A DNA stretch of 64,000 bases from Thiopseudomonas acetoxidans (GTDB lineage Bacteria > Pseudomonadota > Gammaproteobacteria > Pseudomonadales > Pseudomonadaceae). The stretch's first letter is position 1, and each line of letters starts with the position of its first letter. A program made the translations under genes and the position numbers. The notes under the pieces are model-generated. The model was not told the DNA's origin and did not search any database. It saw nothing but the letters and a program-made list of their open reading frames with translations. Location of the stretch: assembly GCF_030362935.1 (NCBI RefSeq), contig NZ_JAUCDY010000001.1, positions 124,001 to 188,000 on the forward strand, read 5' to 3'. This document shows, piece by piece, positions 7,826-14,991 of the stretch.

Positions 7826-8608
7826 ATGTCTAAGAAGGCTTATGTTCGACTGCAGATGGTGCAGTGGTTGATGCGCAGGAGTGTGCATCGGCTAAAGGTT
7901 AAGTTACGGCGGCTTTGGCTGAGCAAGACCTGTCTATTGTGCGGTGTGGCGGTAATTGACGAGCAGCCAATTTGTGAGCCTTGCAAGTTGGATTTGCCTT
8001 GGTTGCAGCATGGTTGCCAGTTTTGCGCTTTGCCTATTCCTGCTGGCGAGCGCAGTTGTCATCAATGCCAGCAACAATTACAACCTTTTCGTCAGGCTGC
8101 GGCTGCTTGGTCTTATGGTTTTCCTGTTAGCACGTTAATCAGTCGTTTTAAATATAACAGTCAATGGCCTTATGGTCGGTTGCTGGCGCAAATGTTAGCT
8201 GAGTATCTTGAGTTTGAGTATCAAGAGGGTAGGTTGATTAAAGCGGATTATTTGCTTGCTGTGCCTTTGGCGAATAAACGGCAACGCCAGCGTGGTTATA
8301 ATCAGGCGCAGATGATTGCTCAGTGGCTGAGCAGGGATTTGCATATTCCTTTGCTGTATAAAACCGCGCAACGAATCCGTTATACCAGTATCCAGCAGGG
8401 TTTAACGGCCAGTCAGCGTCATCGCAATATGCGTAATGCATTTCGTATTGTTCAGCCTGAACAGGTTGTTGGGCGTCACATTGCTATAGTGGATGATGTG
8501 CTTACTACGGGCGCTACCTGTGCGGCTTTGACGCGTAGTTTGTTGGCGGCGGGTGCAAGTAGGGTGGATGTGTATTGTTTGGCGCGTACGGGCTTTGCTG
8601 CTGGGTAG
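7826..8608 (+). CDS. ComF/GntX family phosphoribosyltransferase-like protein
   Basis: 260 aa from ATG 7826 (GGAAGG 6 nt before it); a TTG at 7763 would add 21 residues but overlaps the region just after the terminator. The N-terminal double zinc finger has four Cys pairs in CLLCG, CEPC, CQFCALP and CHQC. The C-terminal type I PRTase fold has the PRPP loop VDDVLTTGAT near residues 222-231. ComF is needed for DNA uptake in competent bacteria; in pseudomonads the homologue usually lies next to bioB, which is absent here. The exact role in this organism is unknown. Confidence 0.85.
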   Translation: MSKKAYVRLQMVQWLMRRSVHRLKVKLRRLWLSKTCLLCGVAVIDEQPICEPCKLDLPWLQHGCQFCALPIPAGERSCHQCQQQLQPFRQAAAAWSYGFPVSTLISRFKYNSQWPYGRLLAQMLAEYLEFEYQEGRLIKADYLLAVPLANKRQRQRGYNQAQMIAQWLSRDLHIPLLYKTAQRIRYTSIQQGLTASQRHRNMRNAFRIVQPEQVVGRHIAIVDDVLTTGATCAALTRSLLAAGASRVDVYCLARTGFAAG

Positions 8609-8634
8609 TGTTTTTTTTGTTTGGTGTGTGGGCG

Positions 8635-8828
8635 TTAGCTGTGGTGTGATTTTGTGGTATTTTTTGTTTATGCTGATGTTGTGCGGTCGCGTTCGCCGGT
8701 GCACATTACGTAAAGACGCCGCGAGTACGTCCCTGTAGGCTCTCTGCCGCCATCCGTGGCGGCAGAAGCTTTACTCCATGTTCACCGGCGAACGCTGGGT
8801 TTAGCTGTGGTGTGATTTTGTGGTATTT
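8635..8828. repeat. 28-bp direct repeat flanking a palindromic element
   Basis: A perfect 28-bp sequence beginning TTAGCTGTGGTGTGATT occurs at 8635-8662 and again at 8801-8828, 166 bp apart. It brackets the palindromic element at 8689-8795. Similarity continues imperfectly on both sides. It could be a local tandem duplication or a long target duplication. Confidence 0.85.
8689..8795 (+). repeat. Palindromic repeat element, copy 1
   Basis: An outer 13-bp perfect inverted repeat (GCGTTCGCCGGTG at 8689-8701, complement at 8783-8795) encloses a conserved core: CGTAAAG, about 27 conserved unpaired bases including TCCCTGTAGGCTC, then a 10-bp hairpin TCTGCCGCCA(TCCG)TGGCGGCAGA at 8743-8766, then CTTTAC. 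CGTAAAG and CTTTAC can also pair. Copy 2 lies about 75 bp away in the opposite orientation. It sits between convergent comF-like and tatD-like genes and could end transcription, although no clear T-run follows. Confidence 0.8.
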
Positions 8829-8867
8829 GTTTTATTAAGGCTGGTCCAGGGTTGTTGGTTTGGGGTG

Positions 8868-8972
8868 ATATAGCTGGTAGTTGTGCAGTAAAGCATTTGT
8901 CGCCATGGATGGCGACAATGAGCTTACAGGGATGTACTTGCAGCGTCTTTACGGAACAACTGCCAGCTATAT
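8868..8972 (-). repeat. Palindromic repeat element, copy 2 (inverted)
   Basis: Read on the - strand this matches copy 1 in the core (CGTAAAGACGC, GTACATCCCTGTAAGCTC, hairpin with GCCATCCATGGC, then GCTTTACT), with only four transitions in the shared 35 nt before the hairpin. The outer stem is different: 17 bp at 8868-8884 and 8956-8972 based on ATATAGCTGG, with a single G-T pair. So the core sequence is conserved while the outer stem is not, yet pairing is kept. The remaining parts of 8609-9021 hold no supported gene. Confidence 0.8.
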
Positions 8973-9021
8973 AAAGCAGCAGCTAAGTAATGGTAAAGCA
9001 AAAAAGCAAGTGTGAACCCGT

Positions 9022-9807
9022 TTAATCCCAGGCAAACAGTTGTTTTGCATTGTGGGTGGTGTGTTGGGCTAATTGTGTGGCTGGAATGTCGAATAATGGC
9101 GCTAATTCAGTGCAGATCTGCGGCAGGTTTGTGGGGCTGTTGCGTTGTCCAGCAGCAAAAGCGGGTGCCATATCAGGGCTGTCGGTTTCTAACACAATAC
9201 TGGCTAAAGGCAGGCGCGGTAGCATTGTGCGTAGTTTGTGCGCGTTAGGCCAGGTGTAAGCACCGCCAATGCCGAGTAGAAAGCCTAGCTTGATATATTC
9301 CAGTGCCTGTTCATAACTGCCGCTAAACGCATGAACGATGCCAGCACGAGGTAGAGCATGCTGCTTAAGTAGTTGGATGACTTCGGCGTGGGCTTTACGA
9401 ACGTGCAAAATAACAGGTAAGGAAAATTCTTTAGCCAGCTTTAATTGCTCAGTGAAATAAAATAGCTGCTGCTGGCGGTCAAGCTCAGGCAGGTAATAGT
9501 CCAGTCCTATCTCGCCAATCGCGCAGAGCCGAGGATGCTGTTGATGATTGCTCAGTTGCTGGCGCAGTTGTTGTAAATCATCAGGTAGGTGTTCGTTTAA
9601 AAAGTAGGGGTGTAAACCAAAACTGCCAAAGAGCTGTGGTTGTTCCGTATTTTCGACTAGCTGCCATAGTCTAGCCCAGTGGTCCCGCGTCACAGCGGCT
9701 AAGATGAGCTTGGTGACACCCAGTTGGTGACAGGCGGTGAGTACCTGAGTGCGGTCTGAGTCGAACTGGGGGAAGTCTAAGTGGCAGTGACTATCAATGA
9801 GTTGCAT
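9022..9807 (-). CDS. TatD family metal-dependent hydrolase (YjjV-like)
   Basis: 261 aa TIM-barrel amidohydrolase-fold nuclease. Metal ligands: DSHCHLD at residues 5-11, E in IGEIGLDYY near 97-105, H in VILHVRKAH near 132-140, H in IVHAFSG near 155-161, and D in LETDSPDM near 206-213. TatD proteins are 3'-5' exonucleases or DNases, but the substrate of this branch is not fixed. The arrangement is most like the YjjV subgroup. It is 4 nt downstream of cmoM. Confidence 0.88.
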   Translation of the reverse strand: MQLIDSHCHLDFPQFDSDRTQVLTACHQLGVTKLILAAVTRDHWARLWQLVENTEQPQLFGSFGLHPYFLNEHLPDDLQQLRQQLSNHQQHPRLCAIGEIGLDYYLPELDRQQQLFYFTEQLKLAKEFSLPVILHVRKAHAEVIQLLKQHALPRAGIVHAFSGSYEQALEYIKLGFLLGIGGAYTWPNAHKLRTMLPRLPLASIVLETDSPDMAPAFAAGQRNSPTNLPQICTELAPLFDIPATQLAQHTTHNAKQLFAWD

Positions 9808-9811
9808 AGAA

Positions 9812-10573
9812 TTAACCCTGACATAGCCAGTGCAGATAACGACCTAGTGGGCCGAGAGTGGGGTGGCGGCGGTAGTTTAGTTCGGTAGTAATGAGTTCTT
9901 CGTCGGTGATTTTTTGCCGAATTTCGGGGCGCATATAATCATGGAATACGCGAATACCGCTGCACGCTTTGATGTGCCAGCCTTGGTTGTTGAGTTGATG
10001 GGCTAACAACTGCTGGTCAATAGGCTGTTGTGGCGTTAGTCCACCGGCATCACCGGCATACTGTTGTTTTTTTAGCTTACGCAAATTGCCTTTTACTAGA
10101 TTTTGAAAAATCAGTGCATCTTTGTTGTAAAAGGCTAAAGATAACCAGCCATTTGGTTTCAGCAATGGGCGCATGGCTGCTGTTAATGCGTAGGGCTCGG
10201 CAAGCCATTCGAGCACAGCGTGACAGAGGATTAGGTCGAAGGGTTGCTGCTGTTGTTGGCAGATGTGTTGCCAGTCGGCATGGATAAATTCAGCGGTGCA
10301 GTTCGCGTTAGCAAAGTTTAGTTTGGCTTGTTCAAGCATGGCGATGGAAGGCTCGGCAAGGACAAGCTGATGGCCTTGTTGAGCCAGCCAAAGGGAAATG
10401 TGTCCCAAACCCGCGCCTATATCTAAAATCCGCAGCGGCGTGCGCTGGGGCAGCACTTCAGTTAGGTCGGTTTGTAATACCGCTAGGCGAATAGCGCCTT
10501 TATTACCGCCGTATATTTTTTCGGCGAAGCGTAAAGCCAAGTCATCAAAATGGTGGTCATGCATAGTTTTCAA
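9812..10573 (-). CDS. cmoM: tRNA 5-carboxymethoxyuridine methyltransferase CmoM
   Basis: 253 aa class I AdoMet methyltransferase. LDIGAGLGHIS near residues 49-59 is motif I; DLILCHAVLEWLAEP near 114-128 and IRVFHDYMRPE near 206-216 closely match the CmoM (formerly SmtA) family, including the FHDY signature. CmoM methylates cmo5U34 of certain tRNAs to mcmo5U, which affects wobble reading. The start could be Met1 or Met4. It is followed closely by the tatD-like gene. Confidence 0.85.
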   Translation of the reverse strand: MKTMHDHHFDDLALRFAEKIYGGNKGAIRLAVLQTDLTEVLPQRTPLRILDIGAGLGHISLWLAQQGHQLVLAEPSIAMLEQAKLNFANANCTAEFIHADWQHICQQQQQPFDLILCHAVLEWLAEPYALTAAMRPLLKPNGWLSLAFYNKDALIFQNLVKGNLRKLKKQQYAGDAGGLTPQQPIDQQLLAHQLNNQGWHIKACSGIRVFHDYMRPEIRQKITDEELITTELNYRRHPTLGPLGRYLHWLCQG

Positions 10574-10579
10574 CGTATT

Positions 10580-11230
10580 TTAAAGCCCTATGCGCCACCA
10601 AGGACGTTTGGGCGTGGGTTTGTCTTTTAATGGGCATTCGTGGCGCTTGCCGTAGTCGTCTAGTTGGCATGGGCGAATACGGCGGCGCTCGGCAAGAGTG
10701 GTTTGCCGTAGATGAATGACGATGCTGTCGGAGTGTGCGATTGAGTCGCCAGCGGCATTTAAAATATGGACTGCTAGGCTATGCGTGCCGCGGTCAATAT
10801 CTGTTGCCTGCCATGTGGTGCTTTGACTGCTGTCGCCAAACGCTGCGCCGTCTAACCAGAGTTGGTATGAGTGTTCTGGTAAAAGAGGCGGGCTGCTAGA
10901 AACGGTGATACTGAAACTGCGTTCATTGGCTAGAAAGGTGCTGTCATGTGTGGGGTTGATGATCTGCAATTGGCTATAAATTTGCGGGCGTTCAGTTTTT
11001 TGTTCGTTGGTCGCCTTGTTGAGTTTGTTGACCGGCTTAACTGGAGTGGCAGGCAGGCTGTTAACCGGCTTTAGTTTTAGCGATGTAGTAGGCTGTTGTT
11101 GTGTGGGCAGGGTGTCGGTATAGACGCGCTGCCCGTTTTCGTCGGTGTAGCTATATATGGGGCCAGCAAACACCGGTTGGCCGATTAGCAGGGCAGGAAG
11201 AAAAAAACTTAGTAATAATCGAGCGAACAC
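10580..11230 (-). CDS. DUF4124 domain exported protein
   Basis: 216 aa. A signal peptide (about residues 1-22, ending VFA) is followed by a DUF4124 motif, IYSYTDENGQRVYTDTLP, near 25-42. Then comes a low-complexity Pro/Lys linker and a C-terminal beta-sandwich-like part with FSITVSSS, YQLWLDG and DIDRGTHSLAVHIL. The latter looks like an Ig-like fold. It is a paralogue of the next gene, 2 nt away. Function is unknown; the location divergent from glnA resembles Pseudomonas. Confidence 0.75.
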   Translation of the reverse strand: MFARLLLSFFLPALLIGQPVFAGPIYSYTDENGQRVYTDTLPTQQQPTTSLKLKPVNSLPATPVKPVNKLNKATNEQKTERPQIYSQLQIINPTHDSTFLANERSFSITVSSSPPLLPEHSYQLWLDGAAFGDSSQSTTWQATDIDRGTHSLAVHILNAAGDSIAHSDSIVIHLRQTTLAERRRIRPCQLDDYGKRHECPLKDKPTPKRPWWRIGL

Positions 11231-11232
11231 AG

Positions 11233-11784
11233 TTAGGGAGTCCTGCGTCGGCTAGGGGCGTTAATATGAGTGCGTTGAACGTTGATTATTTGTGCAGCAG
11301 TTTGTTGCACAACTGTATCGCCCGATAAAACCTGCACCGCAATGCTGTGCTCACCACGATCTAAATTTTGTGCCATCAGCGACAGGCTGTTGCTTGGGCT
11401 GCCATGGGCTTGCCCGTCAACGATTAACTGTAGGCGATGCTGTGCGCGCAGCTGTGGCTCAATAATCACATTGACTATAAAGCTGCCATTATTTGCGCGA
11501 ATTGCTTCGGCATTGGGTAGTAGGAGGTTAAGTTGGCGGTAGGCTTGTGCTTCATCATCAGCGTCTGTTTCTTCAGGCGTAGGCTTTTGTGTTTTGGCGG
11601 TGCTAGGTGTTGGAGCAGGTAAGCTGTTAATTACTGGTAGCTGGATACGCTCAGCATCAATCTGCTCGGGCGGGTTGTCGGTATAAACAGTATTGCCATG
11701 AGCGTCAACGTATCGGTAAACCTGCGCCAGCGCTTGGTTAGTAATCAGGCAGCAGGTGAGAGCAAGTATTGATAAACGCATCAT
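11233..11784 (-). CDS. DUF4124 domain exported protein (paralogue)
   Basis: 183 aa with a signal peptide (about 1-20, ending ALA), then YRYVDAHGNTVYTDNPP near 23-39 (DUF4124) and a C-terminal part with FIVNVIIEPQL, LQLIVDG and NLDRGEHSIAVQVL that parallels its neighbour almost block by block. GGAG lies 4 nt before the ATG. The pair is likely a tandem duplication in one operon, transcribed away from glnA. Function is unknown. Confidence 0.78.
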   Translation of the reverse strand: MMRLSILALTCCLITNQALAQVYRYVDAHGNTVYTDNPPEQIDAERIQLPVINSLPAPTPSTAKTQKPTPEETDADDEAQAYRQLNLLLPNAEAIRANNGSFIVNVIIEPQLRAQHRLQLIVDGQAHGSPSNSLSLMAQNLDRGEHSIAVQVLSGDTVVQQTAAQIINVQRTHINAPSRRRTP

Positions 11785-11947
11785 AATCTCCTTAAAAGGG
11801 TACGCAGCAAAATCAGTTTAATGCTGTGAAAATACTAGAAACTGATTACGTACTTTGCTTTGGGCTGGCTCTGTATTTTATCCGATAGCTAACAAAGCAA
11901 TGTTAACACAGGCACGTTTAGGGTTTTATTCTTTGTGTGGCAACTGA

Positions 11948-11975
11948 TTGACCGTAGTTGGCGCGCTGGTATGAT
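11948..11975 (+). promoter_or_regulatory. Probable sigma70 promoter of glnA
   Basis: TTGACC (11948-11953), a 16-bp spacer and TATGAT (11970-11975) would start transcription near 11982, about 60 nt before glnA. No convincing NtrC dyad is seen in the 260-bp divergent region. Confidence 0.5.
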
Positions 11976-12044
11976 TTATCCTTTGTGATGCTTTGGCGCA
12001 AGCCTTACACTATGCGCTTTGCTTGCCCCGTTTTGGAGAACCAG

Positions 12045-13448
12045 ATGTTAAAGTCGCTCGAATTGATAGAACAGCACAAAGTGAAATGGATTGATCTGCG
12101 TTTTACCGATATCCGCGGCCAACAACACCATCTAACTATGCCAGCACGCGATGCCGATGAAGATTTCTTTGAGGAGGGGAAGATGTTTGATGGCTCTTCA
12201 ATGCCAGGTTGGAAGGGTATTGAAGCCTCGGACATGATCCTGCTGCCTGACGACAGTACCGCGGTACTGGACCCTTTTACTGAAGAAAAAACCCTGATTT
12301 TGGTTTGTGATGTCATCGAACCTTCAACCATGCAAGGCTATGATCGTGACCCGCGTGCTATTGCGCAGCGCGCCGAGGATTACCTTAAGTCGACAGGCAT
12401 AGGCGACACGGTTTTTATTGGTCCTGAGCCGGAGTTTTTTATCTTTGATCGGGTGCAGTACAAATCCGATATGTCCGGTGCGATGTTTAAAATTCATTCT
12501 GCTCAAGCTGCATGGAGCAGTGATGAGCAATTTGAGCGTGGCAACCGAGGACATCATATTGCTGTGCGCGGTGGTTATATGCCCACAGCGCCTAATGACC
12601 AAGACCATGAAATTCGCACGGCTATGTGCAATGCTTTGGAAGAAATGGGGCAGCAGGTTGAGGTGCACCACCATGAAGTGGCAACTGCTGGACAAAATGA
12701 AATCGGTGTTAAATTTAATACCTTGGTCGCCAAAGCCGATGAGGTGCAAACCCTAAAGTATGTGGTGCGTAATGTGGCTGATGCTTATGGCCGTACTGCT
12801 ACGTTTATGCCCAAACCGCTGCACGGTGATAATGGTTCAGGTATGCATGTGCACTTGTCTATTATCGCAGAAGGCAAAAATGTGTTTGCTGGTGAAGGCT
12901 ATTCTGGGCTTTCGGATCAGGCACTGTATTTTATTGGCGGTATTATTAAACACGCCAAAGCGTTGAATGCTTTAACCAACCCATCGACCAACTCGTACAA
13001 ACGCTTGGTGCCGGGTTTTGAAGCGCCAGTCATGCTGGCTTATTCAGCACGCAACCGCTCAGCATCTATCCGTATCCCCTACGTGACCAGCCCCAAAGCG
13101 CGCCGTATTGAAGCACGCTTCCCCGATCCTTCGGCGAACCCCTATCTGGCGTTTGCCGCGCTGCTAATGGCCGGTTTGGACGGCATTCAAAACCGTATTC
13201 ATCCGGGCGATGCGGCAGATAAAAATCTTTACGATCTACCCCCTGAAGAGTCCAAGCATATTCCGCAGGTGTGCGGCAGTTTAAGTGAGGCCATGGCAGC
13301 GCTGGATGACGACCGTGATTTCTTACTGCGTGGCGGAGTATTCAGCAATGACTTTATTGATGCCTACCTTGAACTTAAAGCGGCAGAGGATTTGCGCGTA
13401 CGCACTTTTGTCCATCCGCTTGAATACGAGCTTTATTACAGCTGTTAA
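12045..13448 (+). CDS. glnA: Glutamine synthetase type I
   Basis: 467 aa from the ATG at 12045 (GGAG 7 nt upstream; an upstream in-frame extension to 11958 would add residues not seen in the family). It makes glutamine from glutamate, ammonia and ATP as a dodecamer. Signatures are FDGSSMPGWKGIEASDM near residues 49-65, the ATP-binding KPLHGDNGSGMHVHLS near 261-276, and NRSASIRIP near 340. The adenylylation tyrosine is in NLYDLPPEE at about residue 396, so control by GlnE is expected. ntrBC, often downstream, are not here; an island follows instead. Confidence 0.97.
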   Translation: MLKSLELIEQHKVKWIDLRFTDIRGQQHHLTMPARDADEDFFEEGKMFDGSSMPGWKGIEASDMILLPDDSTAVLDPFTEEKTLILVCDVIEPSTMQGYDRDPRAIAQRAEDYLKSTGIGDTVFIGPEPEFFIFDRVQYKSDMSGAMFKIHSAQAAWSSDEQFERGNRGHHIAVRGGYMPTAPNDQDHEIRTAMCNALEEMGQQVEVHHHEVATAGQNEIGVKFNTLVAKADEVQTLKYVVRNVADAYGRTATFMPKPLHGDNGSGMHVHLSIIAEGKNVFAGEGYSGLSDQALYFIGGIIKHAKALNALTNPSTNSYKRLVPGFEAPVMLAYSARNRSASIRIPYVTSPKARRIEARFPDPSANPYLAFAALLMAGLDGIQNRIHPGDAADKNLYDLPPEESKHIPQVCGSLSEAMAALDDDRDFLLRGGVFSNDFIDAYLELKAAEDLRVRTFVHPLEYELYYSC

Positions 13449-13480
13449 ACAGAGCCAGAAAAACCACTAACCAGAATTAA

Positions 13481-13508
13481 AAAAGCCCCGACTAAGGGGC
13501 TTTATTTG
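13481..13508 (+). terminator. Rho-independent terminator of glnA
   Basis: The stem AAGCCCC/GGGGCTT around the loop GACTAA is followed by TATTTGTT. It begins about 33 nt after the glnA stop. Confidence 0.85.
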
Positions 13509-13531
13509 TTGTGGTGAAACAATTTTTTGTT

Positions 13532-13585
13532 TGGTGGGCCTAGCTGGACTCGAACCAGCGACCAAGGGATTATGAGTTTGTTGCT
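13532..13585 (-). repeat. Duplicate tRNA 3' segment (att-like site)
   Basis: 54 nt match the intact tRNA gene at 15324-15377 at 50 of 54 positions, covering the CCA end, T arm and anticodon arm (GGATTATGAGT). After GTTGCT the match stops. This is the usual trace of a tRNA-targeting integrase: the island carries a copy of the tRNA 3' part, and the far junction keeps it. The four changes suggest an old event. It cannot be a working tRNA. Confidence 0.85.
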
Positions 13586-13631
13586 GAAACACTATACCTA
13601 GCAAAATCAAGCGTATAGTAGCGTAATCCAA

Positions 13632-13703
13632 ATAAGTACAAAGTACTTATGCATCAGTAGGTTAGCGTATTTTTGAATAGTTAACCAAAACTGATGCATG
13701 TAC
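13632..13703. repeat. Nested inverted repeats inside the island
   Basis: Two structures overlap. ATAAGTAC(AAA)GTACTTAT is a perfect 8-bp hairpin at 13632-13650. ATGCATCAGT (13649-13658) pairs with ACTGATGCAT (13690-13699); inside, GGTTA (13660-13664) pairs with TAACC (13682-13686), and outside GTAC (13643-13646) pairs with GTAC (13700-13703). The arrangement next to an att-like site suggests recombinase or excisionase binding, but this is inference. Confidence 0.7.
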
Positions 13704-13833
13704 TACTACTGTACTGCTGGTGATAACAAATTTCGGTACAGCACTCCGTCTAGTAATGAAGAAAATCTGATACAGACGAGTTTAATCGGAAGTGCTACAC
13801 TGTACTATACATGTAACACATAGAGGTGATGCC

Positions 13834-14121
13834 ATGAGTGATGCTACTTTTACTTTCCGTGTTGATGAAGGCTTGAAGGCTGAGTTTGCTAATGCCGCCA
13901 AAGCCCATGATCGTACCGGAGCTCAGCTTCTTCGCGACTTCATGCGCAGTTATGTAGCCCAGCAGGAGGAAACGCGGCAATATGATGCTTGGCTAGCGAA
14001 AAAGGTCGAGCAATCCCAAGCCTCTGCCGAGGCGGGCAACCTGATTTCCGCTTCTGATGCCGAGGCTCGCTTTGCCGCCCGCCGCGCAGCGACACGCGCC
14101 CGTATGGCTGCCTCTGAATGA
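13834..14121 (+). CDS. Antitoxin of a RelE/ParE-type module (CopG/RHH-like)
   Basis: 95 aa from ATG 13834 (AGAGGTG 6 nt upstream). The N-terminal TFTFRVDEGLKAEFANAA (residues 4-21) fits a ribbon-helix-helix DNA-binding segment with the following LLRDFMRSYV helix. The C-terminus is Ala-, Arg- and Glu-rich and likely folds over the toxin. The stop overlaps the toxin start (ATGATG). A TACATGTA palindrome just upstream could be an autoregulatory operator. The local codons are more GC-rich than the neighbours, a sign of transfer. Confidence 0.82.
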   Translation: MSDATFTFRVDEGLKAEFANAAKAHDRTGAQLLRDFMRSYVAQQEETRQYDAWLAKKVEQSQASAEAGNLISASDAEARFAARRAATRARMAASE

Positions 14122-14405
14122 TGGAGCTGCTATGGACGCCTGAAGCTGTTAGAGAACGTGAAAGTATTTACGACTACATCGAAGAAGACAACCCGCTTGC
14201 TGCGCTAGCTCTTGATGATCTGATAGCAGAAAAAACAGCTGTGCTCCAAGACTTCCCGAAAATGGGACGGTCTGGGAGAGTCGCGGGCACCTTTGAGCTG
14301 GTCGTTCATAGCAGCTATATGGTCGTGTATGAAACTGTGGAAAGGCAGGTGCGAATATTGAATGTCGTGCATACGACGCGGCAGTGGCCGCCGCTTGAAG
14401 GTTGA
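14118..14405 (+). CDS. RelE/ParE family toxin
   Basis: 95 aa. Start at 14118 or 14121 (two Met). The fold marks are LLWTPEAVRERESIYDYIEE near residues 4-23, FPKMGRSGRV near 45-54, and the C-terminal ELVVHSSYMVVY and ILNVVHTTRQWPP near 60-92, all typical of the RelE/ParE superfamily. Whether it cuts mRNA on ribosomes (RelE) or blocks gyrase (ParE) cannot be told from sequence. It overlaps its antitoxin by 4 nt and seems intact in an otherwise broken island. Confidence 0.85.
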   Translation: MMELLWTPEAVRERESIYDYIEEDNPLAALALDDLIAEKTAVLQDFPKMGRSGRVAGTFELVVHSSYMVVYETVERQVRILNVVHTTRQWPPLEG

Positions 14406-14469
14406 ACACCAAAAAAGAACAAAACATGCCCGCTCTCACAGCGTGCTTTTATTGAAGCAGGAGTTTTTA

Positions 14470-14803
14470 ATGCCCAAGCTTGAGTTCAAGGGTAAGCAGT
14501 TTGTCTATTCTCATCATCTTGGGGTGCCGTTTCGTGAGTTGCAGGTGGTGCCTGAAAAGTCGCTCCCAGCGGCAGGAAAAAGCCGTCGCTAGATGATAAC
14601 CTGATCATTCATGGTGACAACTTGGAAGCGCTTAAGGCGTTGTTGCCAACTCATGCGGGCAGGTGGGCTGTATCTTTATCGACCCGCCGTATAGCACTGG
14701 CGAAGAAGGCTGGTGTCACAACGATAACGTGCGCTCCCCCCTAAGAAGGAGTGGCTGAAAAAGTCGGCAAATCCTGTAGATAAGGACGACCTAGAGCGGC
14801 ATG
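14470..14803 (+). pseudogene. Remnant of a site-specific DNA methyltransferase
   Basis: Starting at ATG 14470 the reading MPKLEFKGKQFVYSHHL runs about 41 codons to a stop. It continues in other frames with DDNLIIHGDNLEALKALLP, then CIFIDPPYSTGEEGW, then SANPVDKDDLERH. The pieces line up in order as the N-terminal third of a type III-like (Mod) N6-adenine methyltransferase, including the catalytic DPPY. At least three frameshifts and the missing remainder make it non-functional. It stops near 14803, where IS-derived sequence begins. Confidence 0.8.
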
Positions 14804-14991
14804 AATTATTAGATTTAAACATATTTGAAAGCGTTGAGCAGGCTCAAGAACTTGCGACACAATGGCTTTGGACGTATAGCAACGAACACCCTCATACTGC
14901 CATAGGAGGGGTGCCACCAAGGCGACCAAGGCGGTTATTACCGACGGCTTAAATTCTACAAATAAGAGCTGTGGAAAATGGGGGGATTACA
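14804..14991 (+). mobile_element. 3' end of an IS3-family insertion sequence
   Basis: 14804-14952 encodes a C-terminal transposase piece (FESVEQAQELATQWLWTYSN then EHPHTAIGGVPPRR, stop TAA at 14950-14952), which matches the integrase-core end of IS3-family OrfB proteins. About 39 nt later the sequence GGAAAATGGGGGGATTACA ends at 14991, like an IS3 right end (terminal CA). The left part is lost. The IS end abuts the integrase remnant, so its insertion probably truncated that gene. Confidence 0.75.

Noticed and set aside
8553..8738. Short open frames within the palindromic repeat region
   Set aside because: They cross repeats, have Cys/Trp/Val-rich low-complexity peptides and no supported start.
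11994..12009. Sigma54-like site TGGCGC-N5-TTACA upstream of glnA
   Set aside because: It lacks the GC of the -12 element and has G for A in the -24 block; a normal sigma70 pair lies just upstream.
14362..14592. 76-codon frame across the end of the toxin gene
   Set aside because: Only its last part, from 14470, has homology; the front is out-of-frame toxin sequence.
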